In this document: piece after piece, positions 48,670 through 61,558 of the stretch
How positions within the stretch are numbered: position 1 is the first letter of the stretch
Layout: each line of letters begins with the position of its first letter
DNA from: Aspidapion aeneum
Lineage: Eukaryota; Arthropoda; Insecta; Coleoptera; Brentidae
Assembly: GCA_963576565.1 (NCBI GenBank)
Contig: OY755042.1
Coordinates: 248,001 to 312,000 of the forward strand
Length of the DNA: 64,000 nucleotides
Reading direction: 5' to 3'
The notes under the pieces: generated by a model
Told to the model about the DNA's origin: nothing
The model's input: the letters and a program-made list of their open reading frames with translations, nothing else
Database searches by the model: none
Position numbers and translations under genes: made by a program

Positions 48670-50210
48670 GTGTTCATTAGATCTTGGACCCCCGTGAGGT
48701 TAAGCTTTCAAGCTACCCACGGAAAAATATGAGAGAAACAAAACCTCCTTTTTAGTCAATTAGCCACGAAACTTGTTTGATTTTTAAATTCACTGGTACG
48801 AAATTTTACGTTTACTCTGTATAATATTTTGACGACCAATTTTAGTTTAAGAAAGAATAATTTTCTTAAATTTGTCAATATTTATAAAAAGTTACTTAGG
48901 ACTTTTTGGGCTGCTTTTCCCAAAAGCCAATTCACGGTGGGAGACTTTGATTGGGCTGAATGAGTAATGATTATAAAGTGCAAAAGGGTGGTTATAAAGG
49001 GGATCTTAAGGGCTTACTTGTGGTTTCAATTTATTTGCTTTTCTAAATTACCATATTTCTTTCCTTGGGGAGCTTGATTGATGGAAAAAACTTGAAATGC
49101 GTAATTTTAATGTCTTTTACCCTTCGATCGAATATTCATTTTTCTTGAAACTCAAATTGGAGTTACTCTGACTGAAATTGAATTGTCTTTAAATATAGCA
49201 CGCTAATGCTATCAGAAACTTCCGCCATTTTCGTCACTACGAAATCGCCGAAATCAAAACAATACGGCCTGACCGACAACGCCAAGTTCTCTTAGTGTAC
49301 TAATTTAAGCTTGTAGCAGAGTTCTCAGGTATTTTAAGTACAGTACTTGAAATTGTACTTCAAATACTTACAAGTACTTCAAGTACTGTAAAATCACACA
49401 CACACACACATACACACACACACACAGACAGACATCACGACAATATTGCTAGGATAGGTCAAAATACACCCAAATAACAAATTTTCGAGTTATCTGGAAA
49501 AAAAAAATTCGTCGAAAATAATACCTTCTCTAGCCATTGCTACACGGGCTAGGAAGGTAAAAATTTAGTCAATCAAGATAATTTCTCTTGAAATTTGAGT
49601 GTCGCCAAGTGGGCTCAGTTTTTCTTTATCTTTCCTAAAGTATTGTTTTCTTGTTTGTAAAATGTATTTAATTTAGAATCCTTGCGATGTGAATTGTAAT
49701 TTTCTAAAAAACCTGAAATTTATATTGAAAAAAAACATTTTTACTGATCGTCAACAAACAATAATTTATTATTTATATGCAACGTATAATGAAAACATAC
49801 GGGGCGTTATCGACTAAATAGTTTATATTTAAACGAGATGTGGAATAGACCTTCCAGATAAGGTAAACGTTTAAATAGGTCAAAAATAGCAACACAGTAA
49901 AAATATTTTTTAAATAATTTCATTTCAAAAAAATATTTTTTTTCAGCTCAGGTACGTTTAATATACAACCCATTTAAATATAAATTATTTATTTCATAAC
50001 ACCCTGTATAAGGGATAAAATTTAAATCCTTGAATCAATCAAATTGACATTTAAATCAATAACAAGTTTAGGGTAAAAAACCGCTAATTTTAACCTCATC
50101 AATTACTCAGTTTTTGCTTACGTCACGAGCAGGAACAACAAAACTAATTAATTACTGTTTGGGTATGCAGCGATATTTGTGTACAGAAGGGTAGTAATTC
50201 AGCCCCTACA
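48670..50210. other. No gene seen
   Basis: It contains a dispersed repeat also found near 28305 (about 48765-48815), the words tacttcaaatacttacaagtac around 49350-49390, and a (CA)n run at about 49395-49427. No gene support. Confidence 0.5.
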
Positions 50211-50212
50211 GC

Positions 50213-50255
50213 AGGATCGTACCCAGGAATATGTTTGGGGGGGGGGGGGAGCCGA
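50213..50255. repeat. hAT-MITE end fragment
   Basis: Reads ggatcgtacccaggaatat then gtttggggggg, like the end of the MITE at 39371. The other end is missing. Confidence 0.5.
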
Positions 50256-50376
50256 TAAAGATACTGCGTTCAATGAGAGAAGCACTTGGTGTGAAACATT
50301 CATTTTTATAACTCAGTAATGAATAAATTAAGGTGAATAAAAAATGTTTTCTGGTTGGTATTAACTTAAACTTAAT

Positions 50377-51785
<1,409 letters not shown>

Positions 51786-52104
51786 ATAACGCATCTTATA
51801 TCCAACTTAGAAATATAATAATATTGTTAAATCTAGACAGTAGTAAACAGAAATTTGCCAAATAATTTTTAGTTTTTAGTGCAATTTTCGAAGAAAATCG
51901 TTTAACTTAAAAAAAAAATTATTTTATCTTAAGTCCAAATTGTGGCTTTACGTTGCATTAAGGATTTATCTCGTGATTACATATATTTTTTTATCTGAAT
52001 TTTTAAGCTATAATATATCAATCATATCCGTTTCAAACAAATTTGGAATATATATGGCTCATGTTTTGGAAACTTAATTACTGATAGATTTTAAAGATAA
52101 ATAA

Positions 52105-55100
52105 ATGGTGGTTGGCAAAATGCAGATCTGCCAGTTACTTTTATTTGTGGCTTTTTGTTTTATAAATAAAGTTTTTCATGGGGTTAATGCCTCAGGTAGG
52201 GAAAATTAATTTTTATTTATTACTTTAATCAAATGCATAAAGTAATTAGCAAAAGCACTGATCAAGGCGGTTTAGTTCTTCCTATTTTTTTGAATGGATT
52301 GAAGAACATGAACCATGAAGAACATGCAACTCATTCAAACAAAGAGGAAGATCTGCTGAGCGCTTCAGAGCGTCAAATCAAACGCTCGAACCTTTGAACA
52401 TCCTCGAGCGGTTATTCTGCTAATGACATTCATATTTTATAATCATCATTTATTTTCATTCTTGTTTGCTTTTTTTATTAATTTTGAGTTAATTTTTTTT
52501 ATGTCTTTCACAAAAATTAAAATATATGTATATTTTATTTCCAGGACTAAAATGTACTTTCAACATACAAATTTTCTGTCGCTGTTGCTAACCATAAACT
52601 ACACAGTTATTATTTGTAATTATTGATGTTATTTGTTTTACAAAAATCTGTTAATTATGTATTTGTCAGGTATTTATCACCCGCTTTCTTAAGTGAGGTT
52701 CCCGGCTCCATCCGTTTTTAATTTTTTTAAATATTTCTTGTTTTTTAGAGTCTTTACAGATAAAGTGTTTTTCCATTATTCTAATTTTAAAGTGGCGTTT
52801 TTTCGACCCAATTTAATTAGTATAGTGTTAGGTGGTTGGAAGGTGTCAAGTTAAACAAGAAATCTTTTTTTTCTACCCAACGTTTCGGCCCTTTATTGGG
52901 CCATCCTCATGGCACTTAAATGCAACAATATAAGTACTTTTTACATTTTTACCTGTTTGCTTTTTAATTTTGTGTTTTTTTTTTGTTTTGGTTGTTTCTT
53001 TTGTTGTTGCCATTAAGTTATGTAACTAGTAAGTCACTTTGTTGCATTAGTTTTATTGTGTGTATGTGTGTGTGTATGTTTCTCTTTATTATTATTGTTA
53101 TTATTATTATTATTATCACCATTTGGTCTCGTTATCTGCAATAAGTCTGATCGTGATATTCTAACTAATTTAATTTTATTTAGTTATTTTTTTTTATTTT
53201 ATAAATTAATGTGTATGTTTAGTTTTTACAGTCCTGGTTAAAAATTTATTTTAAACATTTTAATGATGAAATTTATTTAAACATTTTTACAAATTAACGA
53301 AGTAAGTTTTTTGAGTTTATTTTGTTGAGATTTTCAAAATGTATTGTTGCATTTTAGTGCCAGGACGATGGCTAAATAAAGGGCCGAAACGTCAGTGTAG
53401 AAAGAAAAAGATTTCTTGTTTAATTTGACCAACCAATCAACACTATATTCTAATTTTAATGTGATGCTTTAGTTTTTTAGTCTAATTTGACACAATATAC
53501 TGGGTTACTTGTAAGTGTAAATTTAACCTTAATACACGGGCGCACCCAGGGGGGGCCCCGGGGCCCGCCCCCCCCCAAGCCTAAGATTTTTGTATATATT
53601 TTCCACATATTTCGTGAATAAACACCAAAAATAGAATGAAATACGAAATCATGAGGCATCGGGCCCCCCCCCCCCCAAGACATATTTCTGGGTGCGCTAC
53701 TGCTTAATATATATAATGCATAGGTTAATGTTTTTTTGAGATATTTACATTTAGATTTACGAAAATCCCCTTTACATATTATTAACTTTTTATCCGAAAT
53801 ACATGCCCAATACTATAATCTATGTTTAAAATGAAAAAATCCGAAAACAATTTAGACTGTAAATAAACTGTAAAAAAATGTCGTATTTTTTTAAATATTT
53901 ATTACATTTTCTAGCGGTTTTTTTCAATAAATCTTTAAGCTACATTTGTCAAAATGTTGTTAAAATATTTTTATTACCATAGCTAGCTAACAGAACACAA
54001 ATGGTATTAAAACTGCTTGACACGGTTTTGTTAGAGGAATACTACAAAATGCACATAAAACCAGTGTTAAAGCCAGTCCACCATTATTTAACAGCTGAAT
54101 TGTTCAGGCTTGAAGTGTATTTTTTTTGTTAGCCTGGCCCAAAAAATAAATAAATTGGCAAACATTTTTTTTTAAGTCACAAGCTTTTATAAAATGCACT
54201 AAAAATTAAAAAATAATTTTCTAACATTCTAATATTATCATAATAATAAAAGCGATGGATATTTTTTTTCTTAATGTTGTATTGTCATGGGACCACTATG
54301 TGTGTACCAAATTTCATCCAAATCGGATAATGGGAAGTGTGTCAAAAAAGCTTCACAAGATTTGATAGATAGTTAGTTAGCTGGTTAGTTGATAGTTAGA
54401 TAGTTAGATAGTTAGATAGTTAGATAGTTAGATAGTTAGATAGTTAGATAGTTAGATAGTTAGATAGTTAGATAGTTAGATAGTTAGATAGTTAGATAGT
54501 TAGATAGTTAGATAGTTAGATAGTTAGATAGTTAGATAGTTAGATAGTTAGATAGTTAGATAGTTAGATAGTTAGATAGTTAGATAGTTAGATAGTTAGA
54601 TAGTTAGATAGTTAGATAGTTAGATAGTTAGATAGTTAGATAGTTAGATAGTTAGATAGTTAGATAGTTAGATAGTTAGATAGTTAGATAGTTAGATAGT
54701 TAGATAGTTAGATAGTTAGATAGTTAGATAGTTAGATAGTTAGATAGTTAGATAGTTAGATAGTTAGATAGTTAGATAGTTAGATAGTTAGATAGTTAGA
54801 TAGTTAGATAGTTAGATAGTTAGATAGTTAGATAGTTAGATAGTTAGATAGTTAGATAGTTAGATAGTTAGATAGTTAGATAGTTAGATAGTTAGATAGT
54901 TAGATAGTTAGATAGTTAGATAGTTAGATAGTTAGATAGTTAGATAGTTAGATAGTTAGATAGTTAGATAGTTAGATAGTTAGATAGTTAGATAGTTAGA
55001 TAGTTAGATAGTTAGATAGTTAGATAGTTAGATAGTTAGATAGTTAGATAGTTAGATAGTTAGATAGTTAGATAGTTAGATAGTTAGATAGTTAGATAGT

Positions 55101-57748
55101 TAGATAGTTAGATAGTTAGATAGTTAGATAGTTAGATAGTTAGATAGTTAGATAGTTAGATAGTTAGATAGTTAGATAGTTAGATAGTTAGATAGTTAGA
55201 TAGTTAGATAGTTAGATAGTTAGATAGTTAGATAGTTAGATAGTTAGATAGTTAGATAGTTAGATAGTTAGATAGTTAGATAGTTAGATAGTTAGATAGT
55301 TAGATAGTTAGATAGTTAGATAGATAGTTAGATAGTTAGATAGTTAGATAGTTAGATAGTTAGATAGTTAGATAGTTAGATAGTTAGATAGTTAGATAGT
55401 TAGATAGTTAGATAGTTAGATAGTTAGATAGGTAGATAGGTAGATAGGTAGATAGGTAGATAGTTAGATAGTTAGATAGTTAGATAGTTAGATAGTTAGA
55501 TAGTTAGATAGTTAGATAGTTAGATAGTTAGATAGTTAGATAGTTAGATAGTTAGATAGTTAGATAGTTAGATAGTTAGATAGTTAGATAGTTAGATAGT
55601 TAGATAGTTAGATAGTTAGATAGTTAGATAGTTAGATAGTTAGATAGTTAGATAGTTAGATAGTTAGATAGTTAGATAGTTAGATAGTTAGATAGTTAGA
55701 CAGAACATCTGAAGCTAAATAAAAGCTTGTAAAAATACAGGCCTTGACCCTCAAAAAATTAGCTGTTAATGGTGGACTGGTTTTTGGTAGTATTGGGACA
55801 TTTTTCAAGTGCGTCTTCTACTATTCCTTTAAAATTACAAAACCGTGTCAATCAGTTTTGGTTCGACATGGTATTTGTGTTCTGTTAGCTAAAGTTTTAA
55901 CAAAATTTTGTAGGTTAAATATTATTAGGAAAATAACCACTAGAAAATGTAATCATAACAAAAACATTTCATGTAAAAAAAAGCCAAGTACGCAAAAATG
56001 GCATTCCGTAAAAAGAATTGAGATAAAAGTAAAGCCAAGTTCTCCAATACAAATTTCAAAATGAAAGGTTCTTACTAGTTTGAAAATGTTTTTTAAACTT
56101 TGCTTTTTTCCAGGGTTTTGGTCATAATTTCTATCAGTCTGCCAAATTTCAGCTTTGTAGCATGTCTGGAAGTACAGTAGAATATTGATGATCTATACAT
56201 GAGTGAGTGAGTGGCAATTTCGACGTTTTTTGAATTTACTACTTTATGAAATTCCATGAAACTTGGAGGGGTTGTTAACTTCATGGATATCTACGACTGT
56301 GCAAAGTTTGAGATTCGTAGCTCATTCCGAAGTAGTAGTTTCAAGAAAAGATGGTTAAGGCGCGCGAACTTGGCGAGGCACTGCCGTGCCCTCAGATTCA
56401 CAAAAATATTTCCGATTTTTTTTCATAGATCATAGTGTTGCACATATTATCTGGTTAAAAGTTTAAAAATCCGTACCACAGATTTTCGGAAATTAAGTTT
56501 TAGCACTTGAGGTCTACCTGTTGCATAATGTATCTTAGGGTTAAATTTACTCCTTATAACCTCCTCTATCATATCTCTAAAGGAATGTATTGAAATACCA
56601 GTAATCCTGTATATGAATAATTTGTTTTTTTCTTTTAAGGTTGTGAAATATCTCCATTTGGACATTTACGAACTCCACTTCTAACTCGGTATAATAACTT
56701 TCTATATCCAGAAAGCAACAAGGTTGCTACAATAAAATTTGCAGTTGGTGAAACTGTGGATCTCGCTTGCCCTGGTAGTAGATTGGTCACATCCGGAACT
56801 CAAACCACGCACAGTATATCTACTGCAACATGTGTTACAGGAACACGATTTAAAATTAATAATGCGAACTGGCTTTGGTCTCAATTAACTTGCAGTGCCA
56901 ATCCAGTATCGACATCTAGAAATACAGGTTCAACATGTGCAACTACTGGAAAGCTAATTGAAATTGGTTTTCAATTGGCTACTAACAGGTTTGCTAGGAT
57001 TATGACAATTTGTTTTGATCATGTCTCCCAAACAACTTTATACACGCACTATACGTTGATTTCCTCAATTGTTAACCAAATCAAAGGAACACCAAGACCA
57101 GACTGGATACAAGGCAAAAATATATTTTCTATTAATAATGTCAACAGTCATTACGTTAGAGGTACTCAGAGGAGAACAATAAATACTTTACTAGGATTAG
57201 CTGCAACTTCAACCCAGTATATCCAAAATAATAACTACTTTTTATCCAGAGGTCACTTGGTCGCTCGAACTGATTACTTTTATGCTGCTCAACAAAATGC
57301 CACATTTTATTTCGAAAATGCTTTACCCCAGTGGCAGACATTGAACGGTTTCAACTGGGATCAACTTGAAAAAGATGTTCAAAATTATGCTTCTCTTAAT
57401 AATGTACAACTTGAAGTCTACACTGGTGGTTATGGAGTCACCACTCTGCCCCATTCCAATACCGGCAGAGAGATTCCGTTGTATCTATATACTGCTAATA
57501 ATCATAGGCAAATACCTGTACCCGATCTATTTTGGAAAGTTGTTTACAATCCCAATACAAGAAGAGGAGTGGCGTTAATTAGCGTTAACAATCCGTACAC
57601 TTCTCTGGCAAACGTAAACAGAATATGTGATGACCGTGCAGACCTGCTTCCGTGGTTAAATTGGAAAAATACTGTTCATACTGTTACCGCGTTTAGAAGA
57701 ATCGTCAACTGGATCCCTCATCTTGACATTTCAGGGCTTTTATTTTAA
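52105..57748 (+). CDS. Secreted DNA/RNA non-specific endonuclease (insect dsRNase type), two exons
   Basis: Exon 1 is 52105-52195, the intron 52196-56639 (donor ctcag|gtaggg; acceptor ttcttttaag|g; phase 1), and exon 2 56640-57748, together 399 aa. Exon 1 gives MVVGKMQICQLLLFVAFCFI then NKVFHGVNAS, a clear signal peptide (the second ATG, at 52120, also works). The junction codon is G|GT = Gly, followed by CEISPFGHLRTPLL, the normal start of the mature region. The Endonuclease_NS domain covers about residues 130-395. The SRGH motif is at 233-236 (general-base His 236; the family's usual Asp is Ser), the metal-binding Asn about 266 (QTLNGFNW), and Glu about 274 (QLEKD). It should degrade extracellular RNA/DNA, including dsRNA, in gut or haemolymph. 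A 24-bp in-frame deletion near 57678 removes eight residues, including a cysteine, present in the downstream copies, so stability may be affected. A poly(A) signal aataaa is at 57773. The intron is filled with repeats. Confidence 0.85.
52772..53467. mobile_element. Inverted-repeat element in the nuclease intron
   Basis: The left arm (attctaattttaaagtggc; tagtgttaggtggttgg; acgtttcggccctttattgg) is matched inversely by the right arm (aaataaagggccgaaacgt; ccaaccaatcaacactatat; tctaattttaatgtg). Arms are about 130 bp. The interior has (tg)n and (att)n runs at 53056-53120. Non-coding. Confidence 0.6.
53537..53701. mobile_element. Short hAT-type MITE in the nuclease intron
   Basis: The inverse ends are acgggcgcacccaggggg and ctgggtgcgctactg with C- and G-runs inside. 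It is flanked by cttaatac and cttaatat (one mismatch), an 8-bp target duplication. The core matches 39371-39510 in reverse complement. Confidence 0.75.
54391..55700 (+). repeat. (GATAGTTA)n satellite in the nuclease intron
   Basis: About 1310 bp of an 8-bp unit, roughly 164 copies, nearly perfect. It has one 4-bp phase change near 55320 and a run of about four gatagg-type variant units at 55428-55460. The flanks (agcttcacaagatttgatag on the left; gacagaacatctgaagct on the right) match the short-tract relative at 24109-24165. Confidence 0.95.
55951..56100 (+). repeat. Half of a foldback element
   Basis: One arm of the foldback family (aatcataacaaaaacatttc; gaattgagataaaagtaaag), running straight into a fragment of the composite repeat. 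Confidence 0.75.
56100..56395 (+). repeat. Fragment of the composite repeat
   Basis: It contains tttctatcagtctgccaaat, gagtgagtgagtgg and the tail cgcgcgaacttggcgaggca, ending ccgtgccctcag. It lies at the 3' end of the nuclease intron, 245 bp before the acceptor. Confidence 0.75.
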
Positions 57749-57840
57749 TTGAAATTGAATGTGCCAAAGGAAAATAAATTATTTTAAAAACATTTTATTT
57801 GAAACGAAAATTTGTTGTTTGTATTTTAGAAAATATTTAG
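56978..57840 (+). repeat. Nuclease array unit 1 (the terminal segment of the real gene)
   Basis: It starts at gctactaacaggtttgctag inside exon 2 and ends after ttttagaaaatatttag; 863 bp because of the 24-bp deletion. It encodes the catalytic domain, stop, poly(A) signal and 3' flank that are repeated downstream. Confidence 0.9.
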
Positions 57841-58727
57841 GCTACTAACAGGTTTGCTAGGATTGTGACAATTTGTTTTGATCATGTTTGCCAAACAACT
57901 TTATACACGCACTATACGTTGATTTCCTCAATTGTTAACCAAATCAAAGGAACACCAAGACCAGACTGGGTACAAGGCAAAAATATATTTTCTATTAATA
58001 ATGTCAACAGTCATTACGTTAGAGGTACTCAGAGGAGAACAATAAATACTTTGCTAGGATTAGCTGCAACTTCAACCCAGTATATCCAAAATAATAACTA
58101 CTTTTTATCCAGAGGTCACTTGGTCGCTCGAACTGATTATTTTTATGCTGCTCAACAAAATGCCACATTTTATTTCGAGAATGCTTTACCCCAGTGGCAG
58201 ACATTGAACGGTTTCAACTGGGATCAACTTGAAAAAGATGTTCAAAATTATGCTTCCCTTAATAATGTACAACTTGAAGTCTACACTGGTGGTTATGGAA
58301 TCACCACTCTGCCCCATTCCAATACCGGCAGAGAGATTCCGTTGTATCTATATACTGCTAATAATCATAGGCAAATACCTGTACCCGATCTATTTTGGAA
58401 AGTTGTTTACAACCCCAATACCAAAAGAGGAGTGGCGTTAATTAGCGTTAACAATCCGTACACTTCTCTGGCAAACGTAAACAGAATATGTGATGACCGT
58501 GCAGACCTGCTTCCGTGGTTAAATTGGAAAAATACTGTTCAAGGACAAGGTTTCTCTTACGCATGTACTGTTACCGCGTTTAGAAGAATCGTCAACTGGA
58601 TCCCTCATCTTGACATTTCAGGGCTTTTATTTTAATTGAAATTGAATGTGCCAAAGGAAAATAAATTATTTTAAAAACATTTTATTTGAAACGAAAATTT
58701 GTTGTTTGTATTTTAGAAAATATTTAG
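57841..58727 (+). pseudogene. Nuclease array unit 2: 5'-less terminal exon copy, open frame
   Basis: An 887-bp copy beginning exactly at gctactaacagg after tatttag. The frame from the unit start runs to the stop at 58635 (codons ATNRFARIVTICFDHV onward) and keeps SRGH, LNGFNW, QLEKD and the GQGFSYAC segment missing from unit 1. It lacks signal peptide, N-terminal region and any in-frame ATG, so it cannot be translated alone. I do not see how it would be joined to exon 1: splicing at tttag|gct would be out of phase with the phase-1 donor at 52195 and give an early stop. aataaa follows the stop. It is classed as a pseudogene, with the caveat that its coding sequence is well preserved. Confidence 0.75.
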
Positions 58728-59614
58728 GCTACTAACAGGTTTGCTAGGATTGTGACAATTTGTTTTGATCATGTTTGCCAAACAACTTTATACACGCACT
58801 ATACGTTGATTTCCTCAATTGTTAACCAAATCAAAGGAACACCAAGACCAGACTGGGTACAAGGCAAAAATATATTTTCTATTAATAATGTCAACAGTCA
58901 TTACGTTAGAGGTACTCAGAGGAGAACAATAAATACTTTGCTAGGATTAGCTGCAACTTCAACCCAGTATATCCAAAATAATAACTACTTTTTATCCAGA
59001 GGTCACTTGGTCGCTCGAACTGATTACTTTTATGCTGCTCAACAAAATGCCACATTTTATTTCGAAAATGCTTTACCCCAGTGGCAGACATTGAACGGTT
59101 TCAACTGGGATCAACTTGAAAAAGATGTTCAAAATTATGCTTCCCTTAATAATGTACAACTTGAAGTCTACACTGGTGGTTATGGAATCACCACTCTGCC
59201 CCATTCCAATACCGGCAGAGAGATTCCGTTGTATCTATATACTGCTAATAATCATAGGCAAATACCAGTACCCGATCTATTTTGGAAAGTTGTTTACAAT
59301 CCCAATACAAAAAGAGGAGTGGCGTTAATTAGCGTTAACAATCCGTACACTTCTCTGGCAAACGTAAACAGAATATGTGATGACCGTGCAGACCTGCTTC
59401 CGTGGTTAAATTGGAAAAATACTGTTCAAGGACAAGGTTTCTCTTACGCATGTACTGTTACCGCGTTTAGAAGAATCGTCAACTGGATCCCTCATCTTGA
59501 CATTTCAGGGCTTTTATTTTAATTGAAATTGAATGTGCCAAAGGAAAATAAATTATTTTAAAAACATTTTATTTGAAACGAAAATTTGTTGTTTGTATTT
59601 TAGAAAATATTTAG
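58728..59614 (+). pseudogene. Nuclease array unit 3: 5'-less terminal exon copy, open frame
   Basis: 887 bp, with the frame open to the stop at 59522. I count five differences from unit 2, all synonymous (Tyr, Glu, Pro, Asn and Thr codons), and none in the ~200 non-coding bases at the boundaries. All active-site residues are kept and there is no in-frame ATG. Confidence 0.75.
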
Positions 59615-60500
59615 GCTACTAACAGGTTTGCTAGGATTGTGACAATTTGTTTTGATCATGTTTGCCAAACAACTTTATACACGCACTATACGTTGATTTC
59701 CTCAATTGTTAACCAAATCAAAGGAACACCAAGACCAGACTGGGTACAAGGCAAAAATATATTTTCTATTAATAATGTCAACAGTCATTACGTTAGAGGT
59801 ACTCAGAGGAGAACAATAAATACTTTGCTAGGATTAGCTGCAACTTCAACCCAGTATATCCAAAATAATAACTACTTTTTATCCAGAGGTCACTTGGTCG
59901 CTCGAACTGATTACTTTTATGCTGCTCAACAAAATGCCACATTTTATTTCGAAAATGCTTTACCCCAGTGGCAGACATTGAACGGTTTCAACTGGGATCA
60001 ACTTGAAAAAGATGTTCAAAATTATGCTTCCCTTAATAATGTACAACTTGAAGTCTACACTGGTGGTTATGGAATCACCACTCTGCCCCATTCCAATACC
60101 GGCAGAGAGATTCCGTTGTATCTATATACTGCTAATAATCATAGGCAAATACCAGTACCCGATCTATTTTGGAAAGTTGTTTACAATCCCAATACAAAAA
60201 GAGGAGTGGCGTTAATTAGCGTTAACAATCCGTACACTTCTCTGGCAAACGTAAACAGAATATGTGATGACCGTGCAGACCTGCTTCCGTGGTTAAATTG
60301 GAAAAAACTGTTCAAGGACAAGGTTTCTCTTACGCATGCACTGTTACCGCGTTTAGAAGAATCGTCAACTGGATCCCTCATCTTGACATTTCAGGGCTTT
60401 TATTTTAATTGAAATTGAATGTGCCAAAGCTAAATAAATTATTTTAAATAAATTTTACTTTAAACGGAAATTTGTAGATTGAATTTTAGAAAATAATTAG
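59615..60500 (+). pseudogene. Nuclease array unit 4: frameshifted copy
   Basis: 886 bp and almost identical to unit 3, but one base is lost at about 60306 (ggaaaaaactgtt instead of ggaaaaatactgtt). This shifts the last ~37 codons and replaces the GQGFSYAC segment. The active-site region upstream is unaffected. The 3' flank is more diverged (ccaaagctaaataaatt). Confidence 0.8.
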
Positions 60501-61558
60501 ACTTAACATGTTTGCTAGGATTATGACAATTTGCTTTGATCATGTTTCCCAAACAACTTTATACATACATACATTGACTTTCATTGATCGAGCCATATTC
60601 TTTGATAGCACTGTCTCACTCTGACGCCCTGTGGTCATGGTAGATTGTTTAGTGCCAGGACGTTCTCTCTCTAACCCACACGACGTCACCATTAGAGAAT
60701 TGACCGCTATTATTGCAGTACTACTCAATCATTGTCTACGAGTTTCCAACAAATATATTGACTTTATTAATTTTTAAACAAATAAAAGGAACACCAAGAC
60801 CAGAGTGGGTACAAGGCAAGAATATATTTTTAATGTTAACAGTTATTTCGTTAAAGCTACTCAGAGGAGAACAATATATACTTTACTGGGATTAGCTGCA
60901 ACTTAATCCAGTATATTTAAAATAATAACTACTTTTTATCCAGTGGTCACTTGTTCGCTGGAAATGAATATTTTTATGTTGCTCAACAAAATGCCACATT
61001 TTATTTTAAAAACGCTTTACCCCAGCGGCAGACATTGAACGGTTTCAACTGGGATCAACTTGAAAAAGATGTTTAAAATTATGCTTCTCTTAATAATGTA
61101 CAACTTGAAGTCTACACTGGTGGTTATGGAGTCACCACTCTGCCCCATTCCAATACGGGCAGAGAGATTCCGTTGTATCTATATACTGCTAATAATCATA
61201 GGCAAATACCTGTACCCGATCTATTTTGGAAAGTTGTTTACAATCCCAATACCAAAAGAGGAGTGGCGTTAATTAGCGTTAACAATCCGTACACTTCTCT
61301 GGCAAACGTAAACAGAATATGTGATGACCGTGCAGACCTGCTTCCGTGGTTATATTGGAAAAATACTGTTCAAGGACAAGGTTTCTCTTACGCATGTACT
61401 GTTACCGCGTTTAGAAGAATCGTCAACTGGATCCCTCATCTTGACATTTCAGGGCTTTTATTTTAATTGAAATTGAATGTGCCAAAGGAAAATAAATTAT
61501 TTTAAAAACATTTTATTTGAAACGAAAATTTGTTGTTTGTATTTTAGAAAATATTTAG
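60501..61558 (+). pseudogene. Nuclease array unit 5: decayed front, intact back
   Basis: The front half is degenerate. There is a ~200-bp unrelated insertion after caacttta (about 60560-60765), a loss within the VNSHYVRG region, stops (cttaatcc at 60902) and several substitutions (SRGH becomes SGH-like sequence, cagtggtcac). From about 61020 to the end it is almost identical to units 2-6, with the open tail from 61173. It looks like a chimera of an old copy and a recently converted back half. Confidence 0.8.

Noticed and set aside
53350..53400. Hammerhead ribozyme around gatggctaaataaagggccgaaacgt
   Set aside because: The GAAAC and a short stem are present, but the required CUGANGA core is not; it is better explained as the arm of the inverted-repeat element at 52772-53467.
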